DNA from: Xanthobacter autotrophicus Py2
GTDB taxonomy: Bacteria > Pseudomonadota > Alphaproteobacteria > Rhizobiales > Xanthobacteraceae
Direction of reading: 5' to 3'
Length of the DNA: 64,000 nt
Assembly: GCA_000017645.1 (NCBI GenBank)
Contig: CP000781.1
Coordinates: 2,012,001 to 2,076,000, forward strand
Positions 8,158-17,094 of this stretch are shown here, in pieces. Each line of letters opens with the position of its first letter. Within the stretch, counting starts at the first letter, position 1. The notes under the pieces are model-generated. The model was given only the letters and a program-made list of their open reading frames with translations, was not told where the DNA came from and searched no databases. Made by a program: the position numbers and the translations under genes.

Positions 8158-9185
8158 GCACGGCGACCGGCAATCTCATCCTCGGCTGGGATGTGGGCGG
8201 CGCCCATCTCAAGCGCGCCGTGCTGGCGCCGGATGGCACCCTGCTGTCCGTGGAAATGGCCGCCTGCCCCCTGTGGCAGGGCCTCGACAAGCTCGATGCC
8301 GCCATGGCCGCGCTCTCCAGCGCCACCGGGCGCTCGGTGGTGACCATGACCGGCGAGCTGACCGACCTGTGGCCCGACCGCGCCACCGGCGTCGCCGGCC
8401 TATCCCGGGCGCTGGCGGAACGGCTGGGGGCGGACACGGGCATCTATGCCGGCCGCGCCGGCTTCGTCCCGGCCACCGACGCACCGGATTACGCGGCGGA
8501 CGTGGCCTCCGCCAACTGGCACGCCACCGCTGCGGCACTGGCCCGCCTATGCGGCGACGGCGTTCTGGTGGATATTGGCTCGACGACCACGGACATCATC
8601 AGGTTTGCCGGCACACAAGTTTGTTTTGCCGGCTATAATGATGCTGAGCGCATGGAATCCGGCGAGCTGGTCTATAGCGGCGCCGCGCGGACGCCGGTAA
8701 TGGCGCTAGCCCCCACCCTGCCCTTCCGGGGCCGGCAGGTGCCGCTCATGGCGGAGCATTTCGCCACCACCGCCGACATCCATCGCCTCACCGGAGACCT
8801 GCCCGAAGGCGCCGACCTGCACCCGGCAGCGGACGGCGGTGAAAAGACCCGTGAAGCCAGCGCGCGTCGGCTGTTGCGCATGGTGGGGCGCGACCTTGGC
8901 CCCTGCACCCTGGCCGAAGCGGAAGCGCTGGCCGCCTTCGCCACAGAGGTGCAACTGCACCGGCTGCATGTGGCGCTCGCACAGGTGCTTTCAGCGGGGG
9001 GCGTGGCGGCAGATGCGTCGCTGGTCGGGGCGGGCGTGGGCCGGTTTCTGGCGCAACGCCTCGCCGCACGAGCCGGCCGGTCCTACCGCGATGCGGGGGT
9101 TGTGCTGGCCGGCGACCCCGCCCTCGCCGCTGTCGCGGCGGACTGCGCGCCGGCGGTCGCCGTGGCGCGGCTGGCGACCTATTAG
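8154..9185 (+). CDS. MfnF/Orf9-like H4MPT-linked C1 transfer pathway protein
   Basis: This 343-residue protein has an actin/sugar-kinase-like fold of the hydantoinase-A family. A phosphate-binding loop LGWDVGGAHLKRAVL lies at the N-terminus, a second glycine/threonine loop VDIGSTTTDIIRF in the middle, and VGAGVGRFLAQRLA toward the end. The archaeal relative MfnF (COG1548) condenses the furan and glutamyl-tyramine halves of methanofuran, and methylotrophs carry it as Orf9 in the H4MPT cluster. The ATGA overlap with the preceding gene implies translational coupling. It is the last gene of the plus-strand C1 operon and converges on the cytochrome c gene. Confidence 0.8.
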   Translation: MSTATGNLILGWDVGGAHLKRAVLAPDGTLLSVEMAACPLWQGLDKLDAAMAALSSATGRSVVTMTGELTDLWPDRATGVAGLSRALAERLGADTGIYAGRAGFVPATDAPDYAADVASANWHATAAALARLCGDGVLVDIGSTTTDIIRFAGTQVCFAGYNDAERMESGELVYSGAARTPVMALAPTLPFRGRQVPLMAEHFATTADIHRLTGDLPEGADLHPAADGGEKTREASARRLLRMVGRDLGPCTLAEAEALAAFATEVQLHRLHVALAQVLSAGGVAADASLVGAGVGRFLAQRLAARAGRSYRDAGVVLAGDPALAAVAADCAPAVAVARLATY

Positions 9186-9259
9186 CCGGCGCAGTTCAGC
9201 GGCGCCAGCTTCTGTCTCCCCTCTGTCCGGGAGATCATCGCGCCCAGACGGACAGGCGG

Positions 9260-9282
9260 ATGCCCCGGTCAAGCCGGGGCAT
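9260..9282. repeat. Perfect hairpin ATGCCCCGG-tcaag-CCGGGGCAT between convergent genes
   Basis: Two perfect 9-bp arms flank the loop TCAAG. The hairpin lies between the ends of the orf9-like and cytochrome c genes, so it could stop transcription from both sides, although it has no T tract. Very similar GC-rich hairpins ending in GGGGCATGACG are widespread between genes in Hyphomicrobiales, so it is also a dispersed-repeat candidate. Confidence 0.6.
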
Positions 9283-9367
9283 GACGATGGTGCGGCTTCG
9301 TGCGCCCCGCTTCATGGAGGCGCCGCCGCCTCTGCGGAGCAGTGCCGAACGGTCCTGCCCTCGCCCA

Positions 9368-9766
9368 TTACTTCTTGCTGCCGTCGGCATTGAACTGGGC
9401 GAGGAAGGCGATGAGGTCCTTGCGCTCGTCGTCGTTCTTGACGCCGGCGAAGGCCATTTTGCCCTTGGGGGCGAGCACCTTGGGGTTGCTGATGTAATTG
9501 TCCAGGGTGGCCTCGTCCCACACCTTGCCGGCGGCGGCGCCGTCCTTGATGTCGGCGGAATAGGCATAGCCCTCGAAGTGGGCCCACTTGGCGCCGACGA
9601 TCCCGTTCAGGGGCGGGCCGACCTTCACCTTGGCGTCGGGGCCGATGGCGTGGCACGCCATGCACTTCTTGAAGGTGGTCTCGCCCTTGGCCACGTCCGG
9701 GTCCGCGAGCGCGGAGCCGGTGGCGGCGGCCAGGAGCAGGGCGGAAACGAATGCGGCGCGAATCAT
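9368..9766 (-). CDS. Periplasmic class I cytochrome c (c2/c550-like)
   Basis: This 132-residue protein has a signal peptide cleaved after about residue 21 (GSALA). A single haem site CMACH is at residues 35-39, the conserved GPPLNGIVG stretch follows, and a likely axial methionine lies in PKGKMAFAG. It is a small soluble electron carrier of the mitochondrial-like cytochrome c2 group. The gene follows fhcC on the same strand after 69 bp, and PQQ synthesis genes lie nearby. It may accept electrons from a PQQ dehydrogenase and pass them to an oxidase, but the partner is inferred only from position. Confidence 0.88.
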   Translation of the reverse strand: MIRAAFVSALLLAAATGSALADPDVAKGETTFKKCMACHAIGPDAKVKVGPPLNGIVGAKWAHFEGYAYSADIKDGAAAGKVWDEATLDNYISNPKVLAPKGKMAFAGVKNDDERKDLIAFLAQFNADGSKK

Positions 9767-9835
9767 CAGGTGTTCCTCTCGTTGATCTTGTGTCTACGGA
9801 GGGCGGGCCGTCCCGGCCCACCTCCTTTTGGCCAC

Positions 9836-10639
9836 TCACTGAAGGACGAGAATCTCGCCCGTGCCGCCAGCAATGCGGTTGCCCACCAGCCGCTCGGCCC
9901 GGCCCGAGAGACCCCCGAACAGGCCGGCAAGCTCCGGCACGCGGCGGGCCAGCAGGGCCAGCATCACCAGATCATGGGGTCCGGTGGAGACGAAGCCCGG
10001 CGCCGGCGCATCCGGCGCTGAGGCAACCAGGATGGTGCCCCGCTTCATGCCGCGCCCGGCACCGGCGGCAAGGCGCCCGGCCACCGCCAGCGTGCCGGCG
10101 ATGAGGCCGTCCGCCGCGCGCGGTCCGGCATCGCCGCCCACGAGAATCAGCCCGCCACGCATGCGGGCCCCAAGGCTCGGCCCCACCGAACCGGCCACGG
10201 CCACGATACCGCCCGTCATGCCCTGCCGATCGCCGGTGAGGGCACCGCCCACCCCGGCGCCGGCCGAGCCGGTCACCTCGATGCGCCCGCCCTCAAGGCC
10301 CGCCGCAAGGCCGTCGCCTGCATCGCCACGGATGAGAAGGCTGCCGCCGACCATGCCCGAGCCGGCAAGGACGCCCACCGGGCCGTCCACCTCGATGGCG
10401 CCTTCGGCCATCTGCGCGCCCACGAAATCAAGGCGTGGATCGCCACCGATGAGAAGGGCGCCGCCTTCCACCTCCGACACCTCGAACAGGTCGCCGAGCT
10501 GCACCGCGCCATTGCCATAGGGCAAGGTGAGCCAGCCCACCGCCTGGGCGGACAGGCCGGCAAGCGTCGCCGGATTGATGCCGGAAAGGTCCGCCCGCGC
10601 GGCGAGCGGCGCGCGCAGAGTCAGGCGATAGGCGCTCAT
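9836..10639 (-). CDS. fhcC: Formyltransferase/hydrolase complex subunit C
   Basis: This 267-residue protein is homologous to the FwdC/FmdC subunit of formylmethanofuran dehydrogenase and to the C-terminal domain of glutamate synthase. Glycine-rich beta-helix repeats fill its middle (GGSLLIRGDAGDGLAAG, GGIVAVAGSVGPSLGARMRGG, GGDAGPRAADG). In methylotrophs FhcABCD moves the formyl group from H4MPT to methylofuran and hydrolyses it to formate; FhcC is thought to be structural. The start codon overlaps the fhcD stop by 4 nt (ATGA), so it is translated as part of fhcB-A-D-C. Confidence 0.93.
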   Translation of the reverse strand: MSAYRLTLRAPLAARADLSGINPATLAGLSAQAVGWLTLPYGNGAVQLGDLFEVSEVEGGALLIGGDPRLDFVGAQMAEGAIEVDGPVGVLAGSGMVGGSLLIRGDAGDGLAAGLEGGRIEVTGSAGAGVGGALTGDRQGMTGGIVAVAGSVGPSLGARMRGGLILVGGDAGPRAADGLIAGTLAVAGRLAAGAGRGMKRGTILVASAPDAPAPGFVSTGPHDLVMLALLARRVPELAGLFGGLSGRAERLVGNRIAGGTGEILVLQ

Positions 10640-11577
10640 ACTACTGTCTCCCCGGCGACAGGAGCCATCAACTGGCGCAGCTTGAAATGGAAGGGGCCGA
10701 GATTGCCGCCATAATTGCCGGCATCCACCGCCACCACCCCGGCGGCGGCGCCAAGGCCGCAGACGGCGGTTATGCCCGCCTGCATGCTGGCGGCCACGTC
10801 TTGCTCGCTCAACCCGTCGATGACGATTTCGAGCACGCTTTCCACCTCCGGCGGCAGGGCGCTCTGAGAGACGCCGCGCAGGGTCGGGCAATAGGCGTCG
10901 TTGGTGGAGGCGATCATGCCCGCATATTTGGCGCCCACCTTGGAGCCGGAGCGCACCACGCCGCCGGGAAACGGCATGATGGCGCCGCGCACCTGCCCCA
11001 TGGCCTCCACCGCCGCTTCCGCGGCAGCGAGGGCGGCGGGGCGCGAGCGGGCGAGGATGAGGAAGTTGCCGCCGCCCACGGCCGCGGTGGTGGAGCCCAC
11101 CACCTCGTCGCAGACAAACTCGCCCTCCATCACCGGGATGCGCCAGAAGCGGCGCCCGTCGATGGACTTGGCGATCTGGTAGCCGTCGCCGAAATAGCGC
11201 AGCGCCCGCCCGAGCGCGATGGCGGCCCCGCCCTCCAGCCCCGAATAACAGGCGGAGGTGGGCGAGGTGAGCACGCATTGCCCGGCCCGCAGCGGCACCA
11301 CCTTCTTCAGATCCTTCAGGGACATGGCGAAGATGAGCACGGCATAGCCCGGCCGGCCGTCCGGGGTCTCGTCGGGGGCAAGCTGCCGCTCGATGGCCGC
11401 CTCGCAGCCGCAGCCGATGACCGAGGTGGCAAAGCCGGTGAGGCTCGCTGCGGCGGTATGCGCCCAGCGCGGTGTATCGGCGGTTATGATGAGGCGCGTT
11501 CCCGCCATGGGGAACGCCTCGGCGAAGCTGTCGCGGATCTCGACGCCGTTGATGATCATGGGGGCTTGGGAAGTCAT
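10636..11577 (-). CDS. fhcD: Formylmethanofuran:H4MPT formyltransferase subunit
   Basis: This 313-residue protein is the homologue of archaeal Ftr and transfers the formyl group between H4MPT and the furan coenzyme within the Fhc complex. It starts with INGVEIRDSFAEAFPMAGTRLIITA and contains PGGVVRSGSKVGAKYAGMIASTNDAYCPTL segments and a C-terminal GNYGGNLGPFHFKLRQL typical of the family; length matches. It overlaps fhcA by 4 nt at its start and fhcC by 4 nt at its end. The preceding step, formyl-H4MPT production by Mch, is encoded in the convergent operon. Confidence 0.95.
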   Translation of the reverse strand: MTSQAPMIINGVEIRDSFAEAFPMAGTRLIITADTPRWAHTAAASLTGFATSVIGCGCEAAIERQLAPDETPDGRPGYAVLIFAMSLKDLKKVVPLRAGQCVLTSPTSACYSGLEGGAAIALGRALRYFGDGYQIAKSIDGRRFWRIPVMEGEFVCDEVVGSTTAAVGGGNFLILARSRPAALAAAEAAVEAMGQVRGAIMPFPGGVVRSGSKVGAKYAGMIASTNDAYCPTLRGVSQSALPPEVESVLEIVIDGLSEQDVAASMQAGITAVCGLGAAAGVVAVDAGNYGGNLGPFHFKLRQLMAPVAGETVV

Positions 11578-13223
11578 GGCGTCAGCTCCACGATTTCGGG
11601 GCCCTGGCCGTCGCGGATCTCGCCGTCGGCGATCTTGTAGTGGCTGGCCTTCAGGCCCACCGCCTCGTCGAACCAGCGCTCCAGCCGCTTGTCCATGAGC
11701 GGGTCCGATGGCGGATGCACCGCATAGGTGCGCCCCTGCGTGAGGGCCACCACCTCGCCGTTCACCACCACCACCTCGCCGTCCTTCATGACAAGGCGCG
11801 GGGCGGCGAACATGGCCTCGCGGTCGGCCTGCTCCTCATAGAGCACGACGTCCGCGCGGGCGCCGGGGCCGAGATGGCCACGATCCTTCAGGCCCAGGGT
11901 GCGGGCCGGGGCAGCGCGGGTCACCACCGCGATCTCCTCCAGCGTGTATTCGCGGGAAATCTCGGCAAGCCTGGTGTGCGCGCGCGCCGCCTTGTGGATG
12001 CGCGAGAGATGGTCGTCGCGGAACGGCTTGTCCATCAGCAGGCGGATGAGGTGCGGGTAGGAGGTGAAGGGACCGCCATTGGGATGGTCGGTGGTCAGAT
12101 ACACCCGCCACGGGTCCTCGATGAGCAGGAACAATTCCAGCCCGATGGCCCATTGCAGCGCGTTCACGAAGGAGGTGTCGCGATAATTGAACGGCACCAC
12201 CCCGCAGGCGGCATCCATCTCGATGTCCATGCCGATCCACTTCTTGGGATCGGCAATGCCGTGGTTGCGATACTGGGACATGAGGTCGGCCGAGGCGGTC
12301 ACCGTCTGGCCGAACATGATCTGGCCCACGTCCACCGAAATGTGCGGATTGGCGTTCACCGCCTCCGCGATCTCGGCCGAGCCGGAGGAGAAGTGCCGGT
12401 CGCCCTCGGTGCCGTAGGAGTGGAACTGGATGTGGGTGAGGTGGAGCGGGAAGCCCTCGGTCGCGCCGATGGTGGCAAGCGTCGTCTTGACGTTGCCAGG
12501 CACCCCGAGGTTGCAGCCATGGAGGTGGATGGGGTGCGGCACCCCCAATTCCGATACGGCGCGCTGAAGTGTGTTCAGAACTCGGCGCGGGGTGAGGCCG
12601 TAAAACGGCCCGGTCTCGTCAAGATCGAGGGCACGCCCGTTGAACTTGAAGGCGTTGATACCGCCGGGGTTCACGATCTTGATGGCGCAGCACTGGGTGG
12701 CCTTGAGCATCCAGGCCACATAGTCGTTGATGGCCTGCTGGCCCTCGCCCTGAGCGATGAGGCGCAACAGGAAATCGTCATTCCCCAGCACCAGGAAGCC
12801 GCCGGTGTCGATATTGGGGATGTCCGCCATCTCCAGGTGCGCGTGGCGGGCATTGGCCCCCACCACCGCCGGCTCGAACACGGCGGTGTAGCCCATTTGC
12901 GAGTAGCGGCAACCAGTTGCGTGGGTGGTGGGCGCCGCCCGCCCGCCGCCGCAGCCGCAGAAATCGCCGAACGGCTCGGGATAGAGCGCCCGGTCCTCGT
13001 TCATCAGCAGGCGGCCCAGATTGACCTTGCCGCCGGCGATATGGCTATGCAGGTCGATGCCGCCCGCAAGCACGATTGTGCCCTTCGCATCAACGACTTG
13101 CTCACCATTGGCCGGCGGCGCGTCGGCGATGATGCGGCCGTCTTCCAAGAGGATGTCGCGAACCTGGTCGATGACATTGTTGGCGGGGTCGAACACGCGC
13201 CCACCGGTGATGCGCGTCCTCAT
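11574..13223 (-). CDS. fhcA: Formyltransferase/hydrolase complex subunit A (amidohydrolase)
   Basis: This 549-residue protein belongs to the amidohydrolase superfamily and matches the FwdA/FmdA subunit, which hydrolyses formylated furan coenzyme to formate. The metal-binding HSH (GGIDLHSHIAGGKVN) lies near residue 60. Further histidines occur in HPIHLHGCNLG and LTHIQFHSYG, and an aspartate in YLTTDHPNGGPF. It is preceded by fhcB and followed by fhcD with 4-nt overlaps on both sides, indicating translational coupling of the complex. Confidence 0.95.
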   Translation of the reverse strand: MRTRITGGRVFDPANNVIDQVRDILLEDGRIIADAPPANGEQVVDAKGTIVLAGGIDLHSHIAGGKVNLGRLLMNEDRALYPEPFGDFCGCGGGRAAPTTHATGCRYSQMGYTAVFEPAVVGANARHAHLEMADIPNIDTGGFLVLGNDDFLLRLIAQGEGQQAINDYVAWMLKATQCCAIKIVNPGGINAFKFNGRALDLDETGPFYGLTPRRVLNTLQRAVSELGVPHPIHLHGCNLGVPGNVKTTLATIGATEGFPLHLTHIQFHSYGTEGDRHFSSGSAEIAEAVNANPHISVDVGQIMFGQTVTASADLMSQYRNHGIADPKKWIGMDIEMDAACGVVPFNYRDTSFVNALQWAIGLELFLLIEDPWRVYLTTDHPNGGPFTSYPHLIRLLMDKPFRDDHLSRIHKAARAHTRLAEISREYTLEEIAVVTRAAPARTLGLKDRGHLGPGARADVVLYEEQADREAMFAAPRLVMKDGEVVVVNGEVVALTQGRTYAVHPPSDPLMDKRLERWFDEAVGLKASHYKIADGEIRDGQGPEIVELTP

Positions 13224-14551
13224 GCACCCCTCCCGAACGACACAAGAATGGCCGCCGCCGCTTCGGCGACGCTGGGCAGTTCGGCAGGCCTAAGGGCCTG
13301 AAGCGGAAGGCAAACCACCGAATCCATGCGGAAGACGTGGCCGCCGTAATCCACCCCCGGCGTGCCCACCGGGATGAACACCTCCGGCTCCCGCGCGAAC
13401 ACGGTGTCGGGATGGGCGATGGCGATCACCGGCCCGCGGTCGAAATCGGGCGGCGCATCGGGGCGGAAGGCACTGGTGTGGAGCAGCAGGTCGGCATCGT
13501 AAAGCGCTGCCGCCGTTGAATAAAGCTCCGGCACATGGCGGGATGTTCCCGCCCCCACCGCCGTGCGCAGGGGATAGCCGAAGCGCCACAGGGCGAGCTG
13601 GTGCGCGCCGGTCACATTGTCCCGGCCGCCCAAGGGAAACACCGCCGCGCGGGTGGTGACGGAGAGCAGATCTACCGCCTCCGACGCCGCTCCGGCAACC
13701 ACCGGCGCATCCGCCGCCGGCAGGCTGGCGGCGTTCCAGGTGAAGACGGCGTAGCGCGCCGCCTTGAGCTGTTCCGCCAGCGCGGCGAGCGCCGCGACGG
13801 TCTCGTCCGGAAGGCCGGCGAGTCCGTCCACCCCACGCCCGGCGACCAGCGCCGTCAGCACGGAAGCGGCAGTGGCAACATCCTGTTCGGCAACGGCAAT
13901 TTCCGTCACCTCATGGGCGGCCAGCACCCGGCGCGACGCCTCCGACAGCGGCCCGCCGACGACGGCGATCTGCCGCCGGCCGGGGGCGGTGACGAAGAGC
14001 GGCGCGGCATCGCCATCCGCCCCCTCCCCGCGCACCGGGACGGCGCGGGAGAAGAAGCGGCTGAAGGCAGAGGCCGGGTCGTCGCCGAACACCACCAGCA
14101 CGTCGCAGCGGTTGCGCACCTCGGCGAGGGTGGCGGCGATCCAGCCCTTGCGGGCAAGGCGTTCGAGATTGGCGAACAGGCCGCCGGACGCCGCATGATC
14201 GAGGCTGGCGCCAGAGGCCATGGCGAGGTCGTACAGCCGGCGCAGGCCTTCGAGGTCCGCGCCCAGGCCGCTGAAGGCGGCGGAACGGGCGGCCTTGAGG
14301 TGCGTCGCGACGGCGGCGGCGGCTTCCTCGAAGCTGGCCGCGACGCCATTGACGCGCGGCGACGGCGGCGTCGCGTCGCTGCGAGTCAGGAGCCGCGCAG
14401 CTTCAGGGCATGCGGTGCGCGGCGTGATGGCACGGCCGGCGACCGTCACTTCCAGGTCATCGCAGCCAAGGCCACAGAAGCCGCAGACGATGTCTCGGAC
14501 GGTGCGCGGGGCACCGCCGGTGATCAAATCTCCCGATGTCATCGGCGTCAC
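13220..14551 (-). CDS. fhcB: Formyltransferase/hydrolase complex subunit B
   Basis: This 443-residue protein corresponds to the FwdB/FmdB-like subunit of the methylotroph complex. The cysteine-containing IVCGFCGLGCDDLEV lies near residue 22. Other family segments include RCDVLVVFGDDPASAFSRFF and NVTGAHQLALWRFGYPLRT. It is shorter than true molybdopterin-carrying dehydrogenase subunits, in keeping with the hydrolytic rather than redox function of Fhc. Two starts are possible: GTG at 14551 and ATG at 14542, the latter with a weak GGGTGA upstream. It heads fhcB-A-D-C. Its promoter should lie in the 320 bp upstream. Confidence 0.92.
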   Translation of the reverse strand: MTPMTSGDLITGGAPRTVRDIVCGFCGLGCDDLEVTVAGRAITPRTACPEAARLLTRSDATPPSPRVNGVAASFEEAAAAVATHLKAARSAAFSGLGADLEGLRRLYDLAMASGASLDHAASGGLFANLERLARKGWIAATLAEVRNRCDVLVVFGDDPASAFSRFFSRAVPVRGEGADGDAAPLFVTAPGRRQIAVVGGPLSEASRRVLAAHEVTEIAVAEQDVATAASVLTALVAGRGVDGLAGLPDETVAALAALAEQLKAARYAVFTWNAASLPAADAPVVAGAASEAVDLLSVTTRAAVFPLGGRDNVTGAHQLALWRFGYPLRTAVGAGTSRHVPELYSTAAALYDADLLLHTSAFRPDAPPDFDRGPVIAIAHPDTVFAREPEVFIPVGTPGVDYGGHVFRMDSVVCLPLQALRPAELPSVAEAAAAILVSFGRGA

Positions 14552-14871
14552 CCGAAGGCGATGGTGGCGGGGCGCGCAGTGCCAGGCCCACGCAACAGCG
14601 TGCAGCTGGCGCCGACTGTGGCCCGCGGAGGTGAAAGTAGGACGAAATGGACAGACGCAGAGCGTTGGGATGCCATGGCTTTGCCTTGGGGGTTGAAGGT
14701 CCCGATCAAGACGCCGCGGCGGTTGCCCGCTTGTCGTTGCAGTGCGCTTCGGAAAACTCCGTGCGCCATGCGTCTGTTCTTGGGGAGGAAGCTAACATAG
14801 CCGCACGGGGCAGAAAACCCGTCATCTATGCGGCAGATGCGAGCAGCTGTGGTGCGGCGCGGTATCGGATT
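14552..14871. promoter_or_regulatory. Spacer upstream of the fhc operon
   Basis: This 320-bp gap separates fhcB from the upstream unknown gene on the same strand and probably holds the fhc promoter. A 73-codon frame (14548-14769, minus strand) ends in a GTGA overlap with the fhcB GTG, which would allow coupling. It lacks a ribosome site and any recognisable sequence, so I do not call it a gene. Confidence 0.35.
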
Positions 14872-15225
14872 CTACTTGAAGCAGCGGACCTCGGCTTCCG
14901 CCTGGGCGCGGCGCAATTCCGCAATGTTGTCCTCGTATTGGGGGGTGTTGCGGAAAATGCTCGCCGCCTGCCCCACCCCCTGCCGCATGGACAGGATGGT
15001 CTCTGCCGCCACGTAGCGGTCATAGGGCAGGATGGAGGCCAGCGTATCCACCGAGCAGGAACAGCGGGTCATGGCCTCACGCGACTGCCCGTTCGCCGCC
15101 ATGCAGGCGATGACATAGTCAACGCGCGCGGTGGTCGGATAGTCGTTTTCGACGCCGGTGGCGGCAAGCGCCGCTCCGGCCGACAGAAGCAGCAGCCCCG
15201 CCGCCTCAAGAACCTTTCGGATCAT
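14872..15225 (-). CDS. Small exported protein of unknown function, linked to the PQQ operon
   Basis: This 117-residue protein has a clear signal peptide ([17 protein letters not shown]) cleaved near residue 21. The mature part contains cysteines in VIACMAAN and in RCSCSVDTLASILPYDRY, and one just before the C-terminus (EVRCFK). It ends in a helical, Glu/Arg-rich segment. I do not recognise a named family; the cysteine pattern suggests disulfides or metal binding in the periplasm. Its start overlaps the end of the preceding exported-protein gene by 20 nt, which itself overlaps pqqE. All seven genes from pqqA therefore look like one transcription unit. Confidence 0.7.
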   Translation of the reverse strand: MIRKVLEAAGLLLLSAGAALAATGVENDYPTTARVDYVIACMAANGQSREAMTRCSCSVDTLASILPYDRYVAAETILSMRQGVGQAASIFRNTPQYEDNIAELRRAQAEAEVRCFK

Positions 15226-15922
15226 AGGCGATCGTCTCCTCCCAGAGCCGGCCGCCGGGGGCTTCGGCCGCGATCTCGATGCGCGCGATTTCCCCCGGCA
15301 GGTCCGGTGCCACGTCGAATGTGTAGGTCAGGGTTTCCAGCCCCCGCATGCGGGCGGCATTGGCGTCGCCCTCGAAGGGCTTCACCGTGATGCGCCAGCC
15401 CTTGAGGGTGCGGCCGTCAACCGTGATGTCGGCCGCCTCCACCCGCGCCCGGTCGCGCAGGGCGGAGCGGATGGCGTTCTTGAGATAGCGCGGGTTGCCC
15501 TTGAGCCGCCCGGACAGGTCGACCAGGTGATTCTCCAGGAACAGCATCAGCACCGGATTGGTGGTGACCCCCTCGAACGGACCAGCAGCATGGTGGCGCT
15601 CGGGCGAGAAGAAATCGACTCGCACGTCGCGGGCATCCGCGCCCGGACCCGGTTCGATCATCAGGCGGATGCGGTCGTCGAAGGAGGGGCCAAGTTCGGC
15701 GTCGGTCACCTTGCGCGTGTAGGCATAGGAGAGCGTGTCGCCGAGCTTGGTGCCGGCGAGCTGATGGCGCTCGAACAGGATGTCGGCCGCTTCCGGCGGC
15801 GCGATTTCGGTGGCGGCCTGCGCCTCGGCGGCGCGGGCGGGCAGCGGCTCCACCAGGAAGCCGGCGGCGAAAAGCGCCGCGGTGAGCACGAGACAAAGGC
15901 CGATGATCCTGCGGGCGCTCAC
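15206..15922 (-). CDS. Exported protein of unknown function, coupled to pqqE
   Basis: This 238-residue protein starts with GTG at 15922, whose GTGA overlaps the pqqE stop codon. Its N-terminus ([19 protein letters not shown], then LPARA) is a signal peptide or anchor. The mature domain contains [41 protein letters not shown] and [19 protein letters not shown], which read as beta-rich. I do not recognise a family. Tight coupling to pqqE suggests a periplasmic role tied to PQQ or a PQQ-dependent dehydrogenase, for example export, assembly or chaperoning. That is inference from position only. Confidence 0.7.
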   Translation of the reverse strand: MSARRIIGLCLVLTAALFAAGFLVEPLPARAAEAQAATEIAPPEAADILFERHQLAGTKLGDTLSYAYTRKVTDAELGPSFDDRIRLMIEPGPGADARDVRVDFFSPERHHAAGPFEGVTTNPVLMLFLENHLVDLSGRLKGNPRYLKNAIRSALRDRARVEAADITVDGRTLKGWRITVKPFEGDANAARMRGLETLTYTFDVAPDLPGEIARIEIAAEAPGGRLWEETIAYDPKGS

Positions 15923-17094
15923 GGTTTTGCTCCTTCCCGCCGTCCCGCCGGCATCCCGCCGATGGTGCGGTAGATGAAATCGGGGGCGATGCCCGCCGCC
16001 TCGGCGGTGGCCAGCGCCTCCACCCGGGCATGGAACGGGGATTTGGAGCAGGCCGGATCGGTCAGGCTGGCGTCGCCCGCCAGCGCCATGGCCTGGCAGC
16101 GGCAGCCGCCGAAATCCATCTCCCGCCGGTCGCAGCTGCGGCAGGGCTCGCGCATCCAGGCGGTGCCGCGATAGGCGTTGAAGGCCGGCGAGGCGCGCCA
16201 GATGTCGCCCAGCGCATGGTCGCGCACCGACCAGAATTCGAGGCCCGGAATGCTCTCTGCCGCATGGCAGGGCAGCACCCGCCCGGTGGGCGTCACATTC
16301 AGCGTGCGCCGGCCCCAGCCGCCGGAACAGGGCTTTGGATAGCGGGCGTAATAGTCCGGAATCACCATATCGATGACCAGCACGCCTTCCAGCCGCTTGC
16401 GCGCCTCTTCCACGATGGCGACGGAGCGGTCCACGTCGGGGCGCGCCGGCATCAGCGCGGCGCGGTTGGCATAGGCCCAGCCGTAGTACTGCGTGTGCGC
16501 CACCTCCAGCCGCCGCGCCTTCAGCGCGATGGCCAGCTCGATCATGTCCTCCACCTCGTGAATGTTGGCGCGATGGAACACCGCGTTCACGGTCAGCGGC
16601 AGACCGAGGTCGGTCACCTGCGCGGCGAAGGCGAGCTTGGCCGCATGGCCGCCCGCATAGCCACCGACCCGATCGGTGGTCTCGGCCTTGGCGCCCTGGA
16701 AGGAGAGCTGCACATGGTCCAGCCCCGCCTCGGACAAGGCGGGAAGCATGGCCCCGGCACGGCCGACGCCGGAGGTGATGAGATTGGTGTAGAGCCCTTC
16801 CGCCGCGCAATGGGCCGTCAGCTCGACGAGGTCCGCCCGCGCCGTTGGCTCGCCGCCGGAGAGGTGGACATGCAGCACGCCGAGGGCCGCCGCCTCGCTC
16901 AGCACGCGCTTCCAGGTGGCTGTGTCCAGCTCCGCCTCGCGGCGCTCCAGCTCCAGCGGATTGGAGCAATAGGGACAGCGCAGGGGACAGCGATGGGTCA
17001 ACTCGGCGAGGATGCCGATGGGATGGCCGACCGGATGCACCGCCGCCGGGCGGGGCGCCGTCTCCAGATTCAGCTCGGCTGTGGCATTGGTCAT
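15919..17094 (-). CDS. pqqE: PQQ synthesis radical SAM enzyme PqqE
   Basis: This 391-residue enzyme links the glutamate and tyrosine side chains of the PqqA peptide, the first chemical step of PQQ synthesis. The radical SAM motif CxxxCxxC occupies Cys36, Cys40 and Cys43 ([13 protein letters not shown]), and [14 protein letters not shown] is the SAM-binding GGEP strand. The C-terminal auxiliary cluster (SPASM) cysteines appear in [36 protein letters not shown] and DPACSKS. It overlaps pqqD by 4 nt and the following unknown gene by 4 nt. Confidence 0.97.
   Translation of the reverse strand: MTNATAELNLETAPRPAAVHPVGHPIGILAELTHRCPLRCPYCSNPLELERREAELDTATWKRVLSEAAALGVLHVHLSGGEPTARADLVELTAHCAAEGLYTNLITSGVGRAGAMLPALSEAGLDHVQLSFQGAKAETTDRVGGYAGGHAAKLAFAAQVTDLGLPLTVNAVFHRANIHEVEDMIELAIALKARRLEVAHTQYYGWAYANRAALMPARPDVDRSVAIVEEARKRLEGVLVIDMVIPDYYARYPKPCSGGWGRRTLNVTPTGRVLPCHAAESIPGLEFWSVRDHALGDIWRASPAFNAYRGTAWMREPCRSCDRREMDFGGCRCQAMALAGDASLTDPACSKSPFHARVEALATAEAAGIAPDFIYRTIGGMPAGRREGAKP

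Noticed and set aside
14548..14769. 73-codon minus-strand frame whose stop overlaps the fhcB GTG
   Set aside because: The GTGA overlap is suggestive, but there is no ribosome site and the sequence looks random; kept as a remark in the spacer entry.
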